Shown here one piece after another: positions 12,354-25,110 of a DNA stretch of 64,000 nucleotides (within the stretch, counting starts at the first letter, position 1; each line of letters begins with the position of its first letter). The stretch comes from Cannabis sativa. Taxonomy: Eukaryota > Streptophyta > Magnoliopsida > Rosales > Cannabaceae. The DNA is taken from positions 31,199,280 to 31,263,279 of the forward strand of contig NC_083605.1 in assembly GCF_029168945.1 (NCBI RefSeq). Reading direction: 5' to 3'. The translations under genes were made by a program, and so were the position numbers. Below the pieces are notes generated by a model. It did no database searches and was not told the origin of the DNA. It worked only from the letters and a program-made list of their open reading frames with translations.

Positions 12354-14996
12354 TTACAAAGTTTGGAACCATTGAGTGTCTACTTTTGAGACTTTTTTTG
12401 GCCAAAACATTTCAATTCTAAGCTTCAAACTAGTTTTTAACTCCTTGAGAATTACTGAGCTTGACTTCTCTTCTTTGGTCCACAACTTCCTATTTCTCAG
12501 CTGCCATACAGTGTACACCAAACCGGCAACAGCTGCTGTAAAAACCAGCAGCTTGAATTTTGATTCCTTCAATCTTCCTAGCCATTTGATGATGTTGGGA
12601 AGGTTTGTATGCATTGTTCTCATTCCGAGCCAGCTCTTGATATCCTGCAAGTAAATTAGTGTGTTCGGACAAGCAAAGAACAAGTGTTCTGCAGTTTCAG
12701 ATCTATCACAGCAGAAAATACATGTTGTATCTGTGATGATTTTCATTTTGAAGAGCCGATCTCTGGTTTTGAGTCGTTGATGCATTGCAAGCCATAATAT
12801 GAAGCAGTGTTTTGGAGCATTAAGACGGCTCCAAACCTGTCTTGTCCACTGAAGCTTAGGTGGATTTTGCACCAGCAACTTATACCCTGTCGAGATGGTA
12901 TACTGCTGCAACATCATGGGCTGGTTACTCATTTTAAATTGATCCTTGAGCCTCAATAAACATCTCCAATACCAGCTGGTTTGGCTTGATGTTTCATAGG
13001 CCCACCAATCACCATTATGAAGATAGACACTATTAATCCACCTCATCCATAAACTATCTTCTTTGTTAGCAATAGCCCAAATGTACTTCCCCATTGCCGC
13101 CTTATTCCAAGAGCCTATATCCTTGAAACCAATTCCCCCAGCTACTTTTGGTTGGCAAATAAAATCCCAAGCAATTGCACCTGGCCCATGGTACTCAGCT
13201 TTGGCATTCCATAGAAAGTTCCTGCATATAGCTTCAATATTGGACACCACTTTCTTAGGTAGAATCATTACCTGACACCAATAAGAGTGAATGGCCATTA
13301 AGACAGAATTGATGAGAACCACTCTCCCCGCAAAGGAGAGATTTCTAGAACTCCACACTTTGATTCTTGCTGTCATTTTCTCAGCTAGGATCTCACATTC
13401 CTTCCCAGATATTCTCTTTGCACCAATGGGAACTCCCAAATAAGTAAAGGGTAAGGATTGGTGCTGAAAACCAGATATTGCCTTAATTCTCCTAACTTGA
13501 TCTTCAGGCATATTACAAGTGTACATAGCCGATTTTGTAGCATTTGGATTCAAACCAGATGTTTCAGAAAATAACTTGAGACCTTGTAGCAGATAGTAAA
13601 CACTCTTGAGATCCCCATTGCAAAACAGTAATACATCATCAGCAAAAGCTAGGTGGTTTAGAGAAGTGGCTGCACATCGGTCATGATAATAGAAGTCTTC
13701 TTTGTCACCTATTCTCCCCATTATTCGAGTGAGGTACTCCATTCCCAACACGAATAGAAGAGGAGACATTGGATCCCCCTGTCGAAGACCTCTTTTTGAC
13801 TCAAAATATCCATGTAAAGTGCCATTAAACATCAATGAAAAGTGAGGTGTTCTCACACAGTTCATAACTAGTTTAATGAACTTAGGTGGAAATAAGAGTC
13901 CCTGCAACATTTCTTCAATAAAATCCCATTCTATAGTGTCATATGCCTTCTGCAGATCTAATTTGATAATACATGAAGGTTTATTATTCTTCCTCCCATA
14001 ATGTCTCAACAAATCCTGACAAATCATAATGTTATGTCCTATGAATCTCCCTTTAATAAAGCCTCCTTGGTTCAAGGAGACTAAATTAGGGAGAATTAGT
14101 TTGATTCTAGAACACAAAAGCTTTGTTGCAATCTTATAAATAACATTACAACAAGCTATTGGCCTAAAATCTTTAACTGTGTTAGGACATTTTTTTTTGG
14201 GGACTAATGTCAAGATTGTAGCATTGATCTCTTTAAGAAGATTACCTGATTCCAGAAAAGAAGTCACTGCCTGAAATATGTCGTCTCCCACTATCTCCCA
14301 GCAATCTTGGAAGAAAAAGCTCGAGAAACCATCTGGACCAAGGGCCTTGTTTCCTGGAATGTCAAAGAGAGCAGCTTTAACTTAATCTTTAGTAAGATTC
14401 AACATCAGATCTTCAGCTTGTTGTGTAGACAGAACTGCACCCCTGCTAACTATCTTCTTGAGAACAGTCCTTCTGTTAGCCATGCTTGTTCCCAGCAACT
14501 CCTTATAGTAATCAACAAAAGCTGTTGAGATCAGATTGGGGTCAATGATCCTAGAACCCAGCTGGTTTTCAATGGAGAAAATCTGATTATGTCTTGCTCT
14601 TTGCTTGATACTTGCATGGAAAATTGCAGTATTCAAGTCTCCATTTTGGATCCAAGTGACCTTAGCCTTCTGTTGCAGAAATGTTGAATAGTCTTGCTGC
14701 ACTCGGATTAGCTTAGTTCTCGCAGCCAATTCTCTATCAATCATCTCAATATCAAGCGGATCTTGCTGTAGTTGTTGTTGCACATTTTCTAGATCACCCT
14801 GGGCTCTTTGGACAGCCGTGTGCATATCAGAGAAACCATCTTTGTTAATCTCTTTTAGAACTGGCTTTAGAGCTTTGAGCTTGGATATCACTTGATACAT
14901 CTTGGTCCCATATACCCGATTGTTCCATACATCCTGAACCTTATTGCTGAAGTTCAGGTAACTACTCCACATTCTGAAATACCGAAATGGTCTCCT
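12354..14996 (-). pseudogene. LINE ORF, reverse transcriptase and zf-RVT part
   Basis: Minus-strand coding from the linker after the endonuclease (RPFRYFRMW at about 14990) to the C-terminus at 12354. The RT domain covers about 14340-13500: [14 protein letters not shown], the [13 protein letters not shown] turn, and the catalytic FADD (residues about 216-219 of the 645-codon open stretch starting at 14291). A zf-RVT domain follows ([20 protein letters not shown], then CIFC, then [10 protein letters not shown]) near 12830-12660. One in-frame stop TAA at 14382-14384 interrupts the linker just before the RT. RT residues look intact, so decay of this part is slight. Confidence 0.92.
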
Positions 14997-16893
14997 TGTT
15001 GGAATATATTTTACCAGGATCTTAGATCTATTCACAAGTATGTTGTTTAAACACCCTAAATATGAACTTTCTAAAACGATAAATTAAACACATATAAAGT
15101 TAAGAAAACCTTACATTGATGCAGCGGAATTAATGTCTCCTTCCACTCAGATCTCTAACCCTTGAATCCTTTCTGTAGCAGAGTATAATCAAGATCTGAG
15201 CCCGAATGTCCTTCTTCTTCAAGTTTGATCCTTCACAGTCTTCCAATCTATGATTGAGTTACTGCTTGTTGTGTGTGGGCACTTACTCTTTCACTAGGGT
15301 CGAAAAAGATGAAGGAGAAAAGAGGAGAGAGGGTTTCGGCCAGGTATAGAAAGTGGGGAAGCCTCAGTTTTTCTGAAGAGAGAAATTTCTGTCACATTAC
15401 TAATGAAAGCATTGTATGAGACTGAGCCATCACTTTCTATTTATAGGCAACTACTAGGTTTAGGTTAGGATTTATTTGGCATTAAAAGAATGAAAATATT
15501 AATTTGAAAAACTAACTTAAGTGGCCGGCCATGGTGTAGTAATGGGCCTCACTTGATTTTGCAGTTTTATCAAATTTTATCTCTATTTTCTCAAAAACGC
15601 CAATTTTCCAATTCTAACCTTTTAAATGACAAAACTAATTATTTAATAACTAAAATAGATTATTAAATAATATTGTCATTTAATTTAATTATTAATTAGA
15701 CATATAAAGTCCATTAATAAATAAATAAACCTAGAATCTTTTTTCTTTACAATTTAACCCCTGCTTAGTGAAAATTCATAAAATTAGACATAGTCTAACT
15801 TTAGAATTATAATTGATCAATCACGAATCAATTAATGAGTCTTACAAGCAGAATGTTCTCAACTAGAATGGGGACCATGGATCTATATGCTGAGCTTCCA
15901 ATAAGTGAACCAAATTTACCAAGTAAATTCCTACTTATTAATTCTTCGTTGAATCCACTCTTAGAACTTAGAATTGCACTCTCAGACTTATATAGAGCAT
16001 ATTGTATGTTCCACGATATCAATATACTATCTCATTTATCCATTGTTATAATCTTATTATGATTTAAGGATCCTCTATATAGATGATCTACATCGAGATG
16101 GGATTTCTTTACCGTTCTCACCCCTCAATGTATTTTGCCACTTAAAACACTTAGCTACCTGTAAATGGTGTTTAGTGATCTAATAATTAGTCAGTTAAAC
16201 AAGAGCTCATCCATTTACTTCTATTTGCTAAGCTCGAAGGGAATCATCACTTGACTTCTATACACCAGTAGAAGCTATAGATTCCATATTTATGTTCACC
16301 ACTCCCACTCAATCATACTATCATGTTCCCAAAATATACGTATCACCCTGACCCAAAAGTAGGCTTAACTAATAAATCAAAGAACATGAATAGCACTCCT
16401 GAGTTGAGCCCAAGCATATCAGGATTTAGATTCTTTTAATCTTAAGATCAACTACTGATATTGACTTGGAAAGATATGTGTAACGGTAAGTTTGTAATAT
16501 CTTAACTTAGTTGCAATATCGGTCCAGTCCAATGTATACTCCATACATTCGAAACTAGTATACTTTACTAATGTCCTGGAAAGAACAGAACACTTACTCC
16601 AAGTGTAAGTACACATCATCGCTGATTATCACATTAGTGTAAATCCATTAACACTGATGAAACAGGGACCAAAACTTTTGATTCATATGATCACAATCAC
16701 ATTCCACTGTGTTGACAATACTGTAATTGTGAATAAACATATGATCTGGATTTAACTGATTTTGTGTGTAAATGTAATAAACATATTAAACCATTAGCAT
16801 GTAAAATTCATGCAAACATCAATCACTTCAAATTTCTTATATTGATAACTAATCAGATTGTAAAGAGTTTTATTTAGGGCATAAAACCCAACA
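14997..16893 (-). repeat. 3' LTR (copy C) of the gag-only element
   Basis: Opens TGTTGGAATATATTTTACC and ends AAAACCCAACA. Same length (1897 bp) as copy D at the other end, with only scattered substitutions seen, which implies a recent insertion. Transcription is on the minus strand. The 75-codon open stretch at 15835-16062 recurs in copies D and E only because the LTRs are alike. Confidence 0.93.
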
Positions 16894-18715
16894 AACTCCC
16901 ACTTGCACTAATATAAAACAAACTGTGCAAATAGGTCAATCTGATGTCTTGATCTTCAGATCAAGTGTAGTATATTTGAATCCACCCAAACTTCTGGAAA
17001 CTAGTTCATAAATACTCTTATGAAACATCCTTTACTATATGCTTTACTCATCAAGGGATACTGAAATCTTTACTGTTTTAAAAGTACATCTGAATTAACA
17101 GAAGACATATCTCTCATATTTTAAAATATGTAATTGAGATAATACAGTGTAGACTTTTCTTCAGTGATATAACTTTCTGGTATTTTCGAATAGACCAAGT
17201 TACAATTCTTCTCTGGTAGAGCTTGAATTATTATTCAATAATTCCTCCACCCCCAAAGTAAGCACCATCTCATATAAATCGAAATTAGATGGTGAGATAC
17301 AAAGACAACTGATACACAGTTCCTTAATATCTAACATATAGATCACTTTCATAAATCTTTCTTGAATATCTTCTAATGTTCCCTATTTGATTACATCTCA
17401 GATAGCTCCCACTCAATAGCAGATGTCTGGTTAAATAATACTTTTAACCTCTGATTGTTTAGAGAGTTACCTAGTTGTGACTTTTGTATTAGTCTTAAAA
17501 CTTTAAGTTAAGACTAAGTCATCAACATAGCAGACTAGTATTTGAAGTGAAAAATACATGCCAGAGATAAAGTAATCAAAATTAAGATACCATCAAATTT
17601 TATGAGGATTAAGAATTCTTGGTTCAAGTCATTCGAATGGACTGAACTAGAGTTCTTTATCTTATTCTCATAATTCTGATAAGCTATACCTATCCATGTG
17701 AATGGTTAGATTTGCTTTTCAGTAGTGTTCTTAAGTACCTATCACAATTATTAACCTAATGAAGATGGGTATAGAACTTTAAAATTCTCCCACTCAATTA
17801 AGGTAGTGTGAAACTTTAACAAAGAACTTTCAAAGGTATCAAACTTTTACTTTCAACAGTAAAATCGAAATGGAACATACAATCAAAATCAAGAATTTAT
17901 ATTGACAATAGCTGACTCATTATATTACTTCTATGTTTAAACAAGATATGTGTTTCATAGGGAATTGTGGAATAGACTCCACCCCTAAGAATATACATAT
18001 AGGGTACTATGGATAACCTCCACCCCTAAGTATATAGAGATTATGATCCACCCCTAAAGGTTGTAAAGATCATGATTCTCTTAGTGTGATAGAGTTTATG
18101 TGGAGTTGAATACTATCCAGAGTTCATTAGATATAAAAGATCGTTGAACTGCATAGTTTTCTTAACTTTTCTCCACCCCTATCAGATCATAAGATCCTTT
18201 TATTAAACAAATTCTTAATAATTGTATGAGAATTAACAATTATTGATAAACATAGAAATAATTTCTAGTGTTTATATAATATAACTCTATGAAGAGTTGA
18301 AAATATTATAGAATTTGCATCAATAATAAAAACACTTACACATACAAACATACAAATATAATGTGGTAATAATTGATGAAGATGAAATAAATGAAGCTCA
18401 ATCTCATAATTTGCAATGGTGATTTCAAAAATAAAACTTTATTAATAATAAAAAAAAAATGTATTGCAACAATATGAGAGAAACAGGGATAAATATCCCT
18501 GACTAAAATTTGAAATCCAAATTGTCTTTAAACTAAAACAATTAATTCAAAAAATTGAAGAGCTTCATCTTCATCTGGACGATTTCACCCTTGGTCCAGC
18601 TTTCTGATCCAACTCAATTGAGTTCAAGTAGCTTGGCCTATAAGAAGAAGAAAACAAATAAACAAAGTTTAGTCCAGAATCATAAATCCAATTGGATAAT
18701 AATTCACTAAAACTC
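16894..18715 (-). other. Non-coding 3' internal region of the gag-only element
   Basis: About 1.8 kb between the gag stop and the 3' LTR, where Copia pol would be expected. I see no RT, integrase or protease motif on either strand. A short motif TCCACCCCTAA recurs at about 17970-18060, and CTCCCACTCAA occurs several times. The purine tract next to the LTR (complement of ACTCCCACTTGCAC, 16895-16908) is the likely polypurine tract. Confidence 0.6.
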
Positions 18716-19576
18716 TTAAAGTTTATAAATGGAAATACCTTGTTTCTTTGCAAGAAGTTTAGGACACTGGGGTTTCCAATGACCTTTCTCATTGCAGTAG
18801 AAACACTTTCCTTTAAGTGTAGCATCACCGGAAGGAGCAGCCTTTTTATTGGCTTTTGTTCGCTTCTTGGTGTTGTGCCACTTCCTCTTCGATTTGGGTT
18901 TTGAAGCAGAGGCAACATTTGCTTCAGGTTTCATCGTCCCATTACCATTCCCAGGATTATGAGGTTTACTCCCTTTCTTCTTGGATCCTCCAATCAAATT
19001 TTCATAAGTTTGAAGGTCATTGACTAATTCATGAAAGTCAATTTCCTTCTTATTCATGACATAATTTGATGTATATGGTAGAAATGCTGGAGTCAGGCTA
19101 TTCAAGATAAGACTAACTTGAGTAGCACTGTCCATTTCAGCACCATGATCCTGGGCTTCTTGGAAATAACTAGACATGAGGGGAACATGGTCACGCACGT
19201 TTTGATAAGGTTCCATCCGTGCATTAATGTACTTCTTAGTCGCGTCAAAGCGTGACTGAAGTGATGCCTTACCGAATAGCTCATTTAACTTCGTCATAAC
19301 TTCAGCAGCCTTCTCAGTTTTAGAAAACCGAGTTTTGAGGGTGTCAACCATGCAAGAAAGCATAAAGTATAGAGCTTTGTCATTTGCTTTCTGCCAACGC
19401 TCATACTTTTCTTTCACAGCTTTGGATGCATTGTCCCCAGGCACTTCAGGTGACGGCTCAGTTAAAACAAACAAGGCACTTTCTTCTATGAGAGCAATAT
19501 TAATGTTCTCATTCCATTTATTAAAGTTAGATCCATTCAGCTTGTTTTCAGTCAACAGTGATAACATGGGATTCAT
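18716..19576 (-). CDS. Copia-type Gag polyprotein (286 aa)
   Basis: Uninterrupted minus-strand frame with ATG at 19576-19574. It would form the nucleoprotein particle packaging the element RNA. The N-terminus (LTENKLNGSNFNKWNENI) is the typical start of Copia Gag, followed by a UBN2/Retrotran_gag-like helical region (about residues 60-190), then a Lys/Ser-rich basic stretch (about 197-255) and one CCHC zinc knuckle, CFYCNEKGHWKPQC (about residues 262-275). The frame stops shortly after the knuckle, where Copia elements normally run on into protease. It is the only coding sequence in the 10.1-kb element. Nothing in it looks broken, so Gag may be translated; mobilisation would need pol in trans. 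Confidence 0.9.
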   Translation of the reverse strand: MNPMLSLLTENKLNGSNFNKWNENINIALIEESALFVLTEPSPEVPGDNASKAVKEKYERWQKANDKALYFMLSCMVDTLKTRFSKTEKAAEVMTKLNELFGKASLQSRFDATKKYINARMEPYQNVRDHVPLMSSYFQEAQDHGAEMDSATQVSLILNSLTPAFLPYTSNYVMNKKEIDFHELVNDLQTYENLIGGSKKKGSKPHNPGNGNGTMKPEANVASASKPKSKRKWHNTKKRTKANKKAAPSGDATLKGKCFYCNEKGHWKPQCPKLLAKKQGISIYKL

Positions 19577-22500
19577 TCTGATAATACAGGATACTACAAA
19601 ATAATAGAAATCAACAAATAGAAATTAAATAATGGTTTAACACACAAAATCAATTCAGAAATTATAAGCACATAGCAAGTAGGAATGATATGAGAAAATA
19701 CTTAAAAATTCAATCCTAAATAATTTCCAAGGTTTTTCAACAAACTGATATCAGTGTCCCGTTTAGGCGAGAGTCAAAGCTACCATTCATTGAATAGAGT
19801 TGTCAGCTCATCTAAAATGTTAAACATTCTAGCAACCTTTTATTCGATCAAGATTGGAATCCAGTGTTGTCCCGTTTAGGCGAGAGTCAAGGCTATTCTA
19901 TCTCATGAGCTTCTACCATTGTTTCGCAATTCGCAAGTCAAATATGGTCGCCACCATGAGGGTGATCTATACCATATAAAACACTTACAAACCACTTATC
20001 ATGCGAGATTAAACGGTGCGAAATTGCTAATGAACGTTCCTCCATTAGGGAGGATTACTCACTAAAACAAACGCGGTGTAAAACCCACGATGGAGATCGA
20101 ATATCTTAATAATAATAAAGCTCATTATTTAAAATGTATTTTCTTTATTATTCTAATAAATAAATTCTCATTAAATTCAAAATTTAGAATTGAAATTCAA
20201 AATAAGAATTTAATATAATATTTATAAAATTATACTTAGATGGTGATTGAAATAAAATTAATTATTTCCACCTTAGTAATAATCTTAAATATAAATATTA
20301 AGGAAATTACTTTAAGTTGAATTAAATTAAATAATTAGCAACTTAAAAATTTTCTCTGAGAATATATTTATTGAATTTCGAAAAATTAAGTATATATTAA
20401 AAATATACAATTTTCGAAAATAATAAAAAAATAGAAAAGAAATACTTCAAGCAAAAATATCACCTATCTAGATTTTCTTTTGACTAGTTAATTCAATTTC
20501 TAATAATATATATATATATATTTTAAATTCATTTATTTTAAATTAATCAATTAAATGAAAAAATCATTGATTGTAGTTGGTCCAAGAATTAATTAAAATA
20601 AATAATTAATTTACAACTCAATCTATTTTTCAAAATAAAAAATTCGAAAATATTGCATAATTAAAATGTAAATTTCGAAATTGATTAATAAAATTAAGAA
20701 AAATATATATATTGAAAATTATTTAAATTTAAGTTGAAAAATTAAATTTCAACCTAAAAAAATTTTCTATTTAATTAAGTGTCATGAAAAATCAATAAAT
20801 ATTTAAGTATCATGATGAAAATCAACTTAGATATTTAGATTCTTCAAGTTAATTAAATGTATTAAATTCAAGAAATAAATAATTAAGTGTAGAGAAGGCT
20901 TAATTATTAATTTCTATTTAATACTAGGAAAAATATACTTAATAAAATTGTACCAAAATTAATTATTTAAATAATTAATTTCACAAAGTATAATATTTTC
21001 CTATTTAAATATTAGAAATAATAAGTAGTCTAGAAATTACTATCTAGAAAATATCTTATTTGACTAAGTATCTTTTCAAAAATTTGAAAAATATCTAATT
21101 TAAGTTAGATAGAAAAAATCTAAAACTTAAATAATTTCAAATTTAGATTTAATTAAATATCAAAAATTAAGTTGTAACCACTTAATTTGAAGATATCTTT
21201 TTAAAGTTAATATTTGAAAAGATATTAACCTAAAAAAATATCTAAAATATTCCATTTTAAGTTAATATTCGAAAAGATATTAACTTAAAAAATATCTTAA
21301 GAATCTTTAATAATTAATGCTTAGGATTCCTCAACTTGATTTAAAATTTAAATCAAATATTCAAATTTAAGTTAGATAAGAAAAATCAGTTGTTACAACT
21401 AATTTATAACTTAAATAGGAATATTTAATTAAATAAGCTCCAGAAAGAATCTTAGTTAGTTAAAATTCTATATTTAATTAAATACAAGAAAAATACAAAT
21501 AGTTTGTCTAGAAATAATATCTAAACTAAAAGTGTTTTTCTTAAAATTAACTTTAAAATATTAAAATGAAAATAAATTTCATATATTTTAAAAGTTAATT
21601 ATGTTGCTAATTCAATTTTATTAGGTCAAACTAATATAATTAACCTAGTACAGTTATTCAAATCAGGCAAATGGGCCTTCACAATTGGGGTAGTTCATGT
21701 GAGGGGGTGTTGGGTTCAGTATGTCGTACCCACTTCTATGGCTCCCAACTCTCACACAAGGCCCAAAAGAGAGGAATTTAACCTTAAAATAAATAACTGT
21801 TATTAATTGAATAGGTCCAATAACTAAATGGACCTAAATAAAATCTATCATGGTGTGACATTTTATTTAGCAACAACCTATATGTATCTATATTAAAACA
21901 AAATAAACATATAGGCTCACACAGGCACACTTTGGATGGATCCTATCATGTTGCTAGGTCATACACAGATGAAAGAAGATTGTAAAATTTACCTGTTACA
22001 AATTATTAACTTGACCAAGGGAGCCATCAGATCATTAGATTTGGCAAAAAGTAATCATGGCTATTTGCAATCAAGTAATAATAGGTTTTGAAAACTTACA
22101 TACAAGCTAAAACCACATACTCCTGCAACAAGGTTAGCTGGATAGTTGGAAGTAGGATTTATTTAATTTTAAATAAACAATTTCGAAAAATAAATAATTA
22201 AATAATTAAAAAAAATTTAATTTAATTTTCGAAAAAATAAATAAAAAAATAAATATTTATTTCGAAAATAAAAAAAAAATTAAATTTCAAGATTATTTTA
22301 AAAAAATATATTTAAAATTAAACCTACAATTTTGAAAAATTAGGTTTCAACCAACCTAAATATCATTTCAAAAATTTGCTAACTACTTTTAAAAATTAAA
22401 TGTTATTTTAAAAATAAAAAATTAAATAAAAATTAGAAAAGATAAATGAAATATCTTTTCAGATTTTAAATTTAATTTAAATAAATAAAATAACAAAATT

Positions 22501-23208
22501 TAAAAGTTAGCAAAATATCTTACATCTATTTAAAATTACATGATTATAAATATCTTATTTTAAATTTAAATAAGGTCAAAATATCTAAAAAAGATTTAAT
22601 TTTAAAAAAATATATATATAAAATCTGACCTTAAATTTAAAAATAAGATAAGATATAATCAAATTTAAAAATAAGATAGATTTTTAAGCAAGAAGATAGA
22701 TACTAATTCTATTCAAATTCAAATTACACTAATATCTTGAATTAAATTTAAAAAATATAAAATTAATTCAAAATGATAATTAGAATTGAATTAGGAATAG
22801 TAATAGTATATATACAAAACTATACAAAAAATCGGAAGTTAATTCCATGAAAAAGCATGAAAAATCGAAGAAAAACGAAAAAATTGTGAACTGTACGGAC
22901 AGTTTTCGCGATCATGAAAATTTCAAAGATGTACCCGATTTTTTCAAATCTTCAAAAATTCATAACTAATTCAAATAAAATCGAAATTGAGTTCTGTAAA
23001 AGGCTAACTTGCTTAATTTTTTCCATACTATCCAATAAAAATAATTCCAGAAACAAAATCACAATTATTTTTCACGAAAATTTACAAACATCAATCAATC
23101 ATCAAATAACACTCAATACAACATGATACTATCCAAAAACAAACAAACAATCGTTTTAAAGTCCAAATTTCATGTAAGTAAATCAATTACCATGGCTCTG
23201 AGGCCAGT
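19577..23208 (-). other. Long untranslated leader of the gag-only element
   Basis: About 3.6 kb between the 5' LTR (right) and the gag start, far longer than a usual Copia leader. The part next to gag (about 19740-20100) has normal base composition and contains the motif CCCGTTTAGGCGAGAGTCAA twice (about 19758 and 19869). The rest (about 20100-22860) is extremely AT-rich with many runs of A and AAATTT. A moderate-GC patch at 21660-21990 contains GGTGTTGGGTTCAGTATGTC. No gene seen. Confidence 0.7.
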
Positions 23209-25105
23209 TGTTGGAAATTATTTTACCAGGATCTTAGATCTACTCACAAGTATGTTGTTTAAACACCCTAAATATGAACTTTCTAAAACGATAAATTAAA
23301 CACATATAAAGTTAAGAAAACCTTACATTGATGCAGCGGAATTAATGTCTCCTTCCACTCAGATCTCTAACCCTTGAATCCTTTCTGTAGCAGAGTATAA
23401 TCAAGATCTGAGCCCGAATGTCCTTCTTCTTCAAGTATGATCCTTCACAGTCTTCCAATCTATGATTGAGTTACTGCTTGTTGTGTGTGGGCAATTACTC
23501 TTTCACTAGGGTCGAAAAAGATGAAGGAGAAAAGAGGAGAGAGGGTTTCGGCCAGGTATAGAAAGTTGGGAAGGCTAAGTTTTTCTGAAGAGAGAAATTT
23601 CTGTCAGATTACTAATGAAAGCATTGTATGAGACTGAGCCATCACTTTCTATTTATAGGCAACTACTAGGTTTAGGTTAGGATTTATTTGGCATTAAAAT
23701 AATGAAAATATTAATTTGAAAAACTAACTTAAGTGGCCGGCCATGGTGTAGTAATGGGCCTCACTTGATTTTGCAGTTTTATTAAATTTTATCTCTATTT
23801 TCTCAAAAACGCCAATTTTCTAATTCTAACCTTTTAAATGCCAAAACTAATTATTTAATAACTAAAATAGATTATTAAATAATATTGTCATTTAATTTAA
23901 TTATTAATTAGACATATAAAGTCCATTAATAAATAAATAAACCTAGAATCTCTTTTCTTTACAATTTCACCCCTGTTTAGTGAAAATTCATAAAATTAGA
24001 CATAGTCTAACTTTAGAATTATAATTGATCAATCACGAATCAATTAATGAGTCTTACAAGCAGAATGTTCTCAACTAGAATGGGGACCATGGATCTATAT
24101 GCTGAGCTTCCAATAAGTGAACCAAATTTACCAAGTAAATTCCTACTTATTAATTCTTCGTTGAATCCACTCTTAGAACTTAGAATTGAACTCTCAGACT
24201 TATATAGAGCATATTGTATGTTCCACGATATCAATATACTATCTCATTTAACCATTGTTATAATCTTATTGTGATTTAAAGATCCTATATGTAGATGATC
24301 TACATCGAGATGGGATTTCTTTACCGTTCTCACCCCTCAATGTATTTTGCCCCTTAAAACACTTAGCTACCTGTAAATGGTGTTTAGTGATCTAATAATT
24401 AGTCAGTTAAACAAGAGCTCATCCATTTACTTCTATTTGCTAAGCTCGAAGGGAATCATCACTTGACTTCTATACACTAGTAGAAGCTATAGATTCCATA
24501 TTTATGTTCAGCACTCCCACTCAATCATACTATCATGTTCCCAAAATATACGTATCACCCTGACCCAAAAGTAGGCTTAACTAATAAATCAAAGAACATG
24601 AATAGCACTCCTGAGTTGAGCCCAAGCATATCAGGATTTAGATTCTTTTAATCTTAAGATCAACTACTGATATTGACTTGGAAAGATATGTGTAACGGTA
24701 AGTTTGTAATATCTTAACTTAGTTGCAATATCGGTCTAGTCCAATGTATACTCCATACATTCGAAACTAGTATACTTTACTAATGTCCTGGAAAGAACAT
24801 AACACTTACTCCAAGTGTAAGTACACATCATCGCTGATTATCACATTAGTGTAAATCCATTAACACTGATGAAACAGGGACCAAAACTTTTGATTCATAT
24901 GATCACAATCACATTCCACTGTGTTGACAATACTGTAATTGTGAATAAACATATGATCTGGATTTAACTGATTTTGTGTGTAAATGTAATAAACATATTA
25001 AACCATTAGCATGTAAAATTCATGCAAACATCAATCACTTCAAATTTCTTATATTGATAACTAATCAGATTGTAAAGAGTTTTATTTAGGGCATAAAACC
25101 CAACA
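23209..25105 (-). repeat. 5' LTR (copy D) of the gag-only element
   Basis: Opens TGTTGGAAATTATTTTACC and ends AAAACCCAACA, 1897 bp. On the minus strand CTATAAATAG (about 23649-23660) is the likely TATA box. It abuts the candidate primer-binding site in 23190-23208. Followed by the TSD CTCCT. Confidence 0.93.
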
Positions 25106-25110
25106 CTCCT

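Larger units (their letters stand above)
14997..25105 (-). mobile_element. Gag-only Copia-type LTR retrotransposon, 10.1 kb, TSD CTCCT
   Basis: Two LTRs of 1897 bp each (14997-16893 and 23209-25105) in direct orientation, nearly identical over the parts compared by eye, flanked by a perfect TSD CTCCT (14992-14996 and 25106-25110). Orientation is minus: the LTR TATA box, gag and the candidate primer-binding site all read on the minus strand. On that strand a stretch just after the right LTR (TGGCCTCAGAGCC) resembles the Met-tRNA primer site, and the left LTR is preceded by a purine tract (CAAGTGGGAG). The internal region codes only for Gag; no protease, integrase or RT was found. It interrupts the LINE between endonuclease and RT. 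Confidence 0.93.

Noticed and set aside
15835..16062. Conserved 75-codon ORF repeated at 15835, 24047 and 27126
   Set aside because: It recurs only because the three LTRs are nearly identical; it is antisense to LTR transcription and has no recognisable domain.
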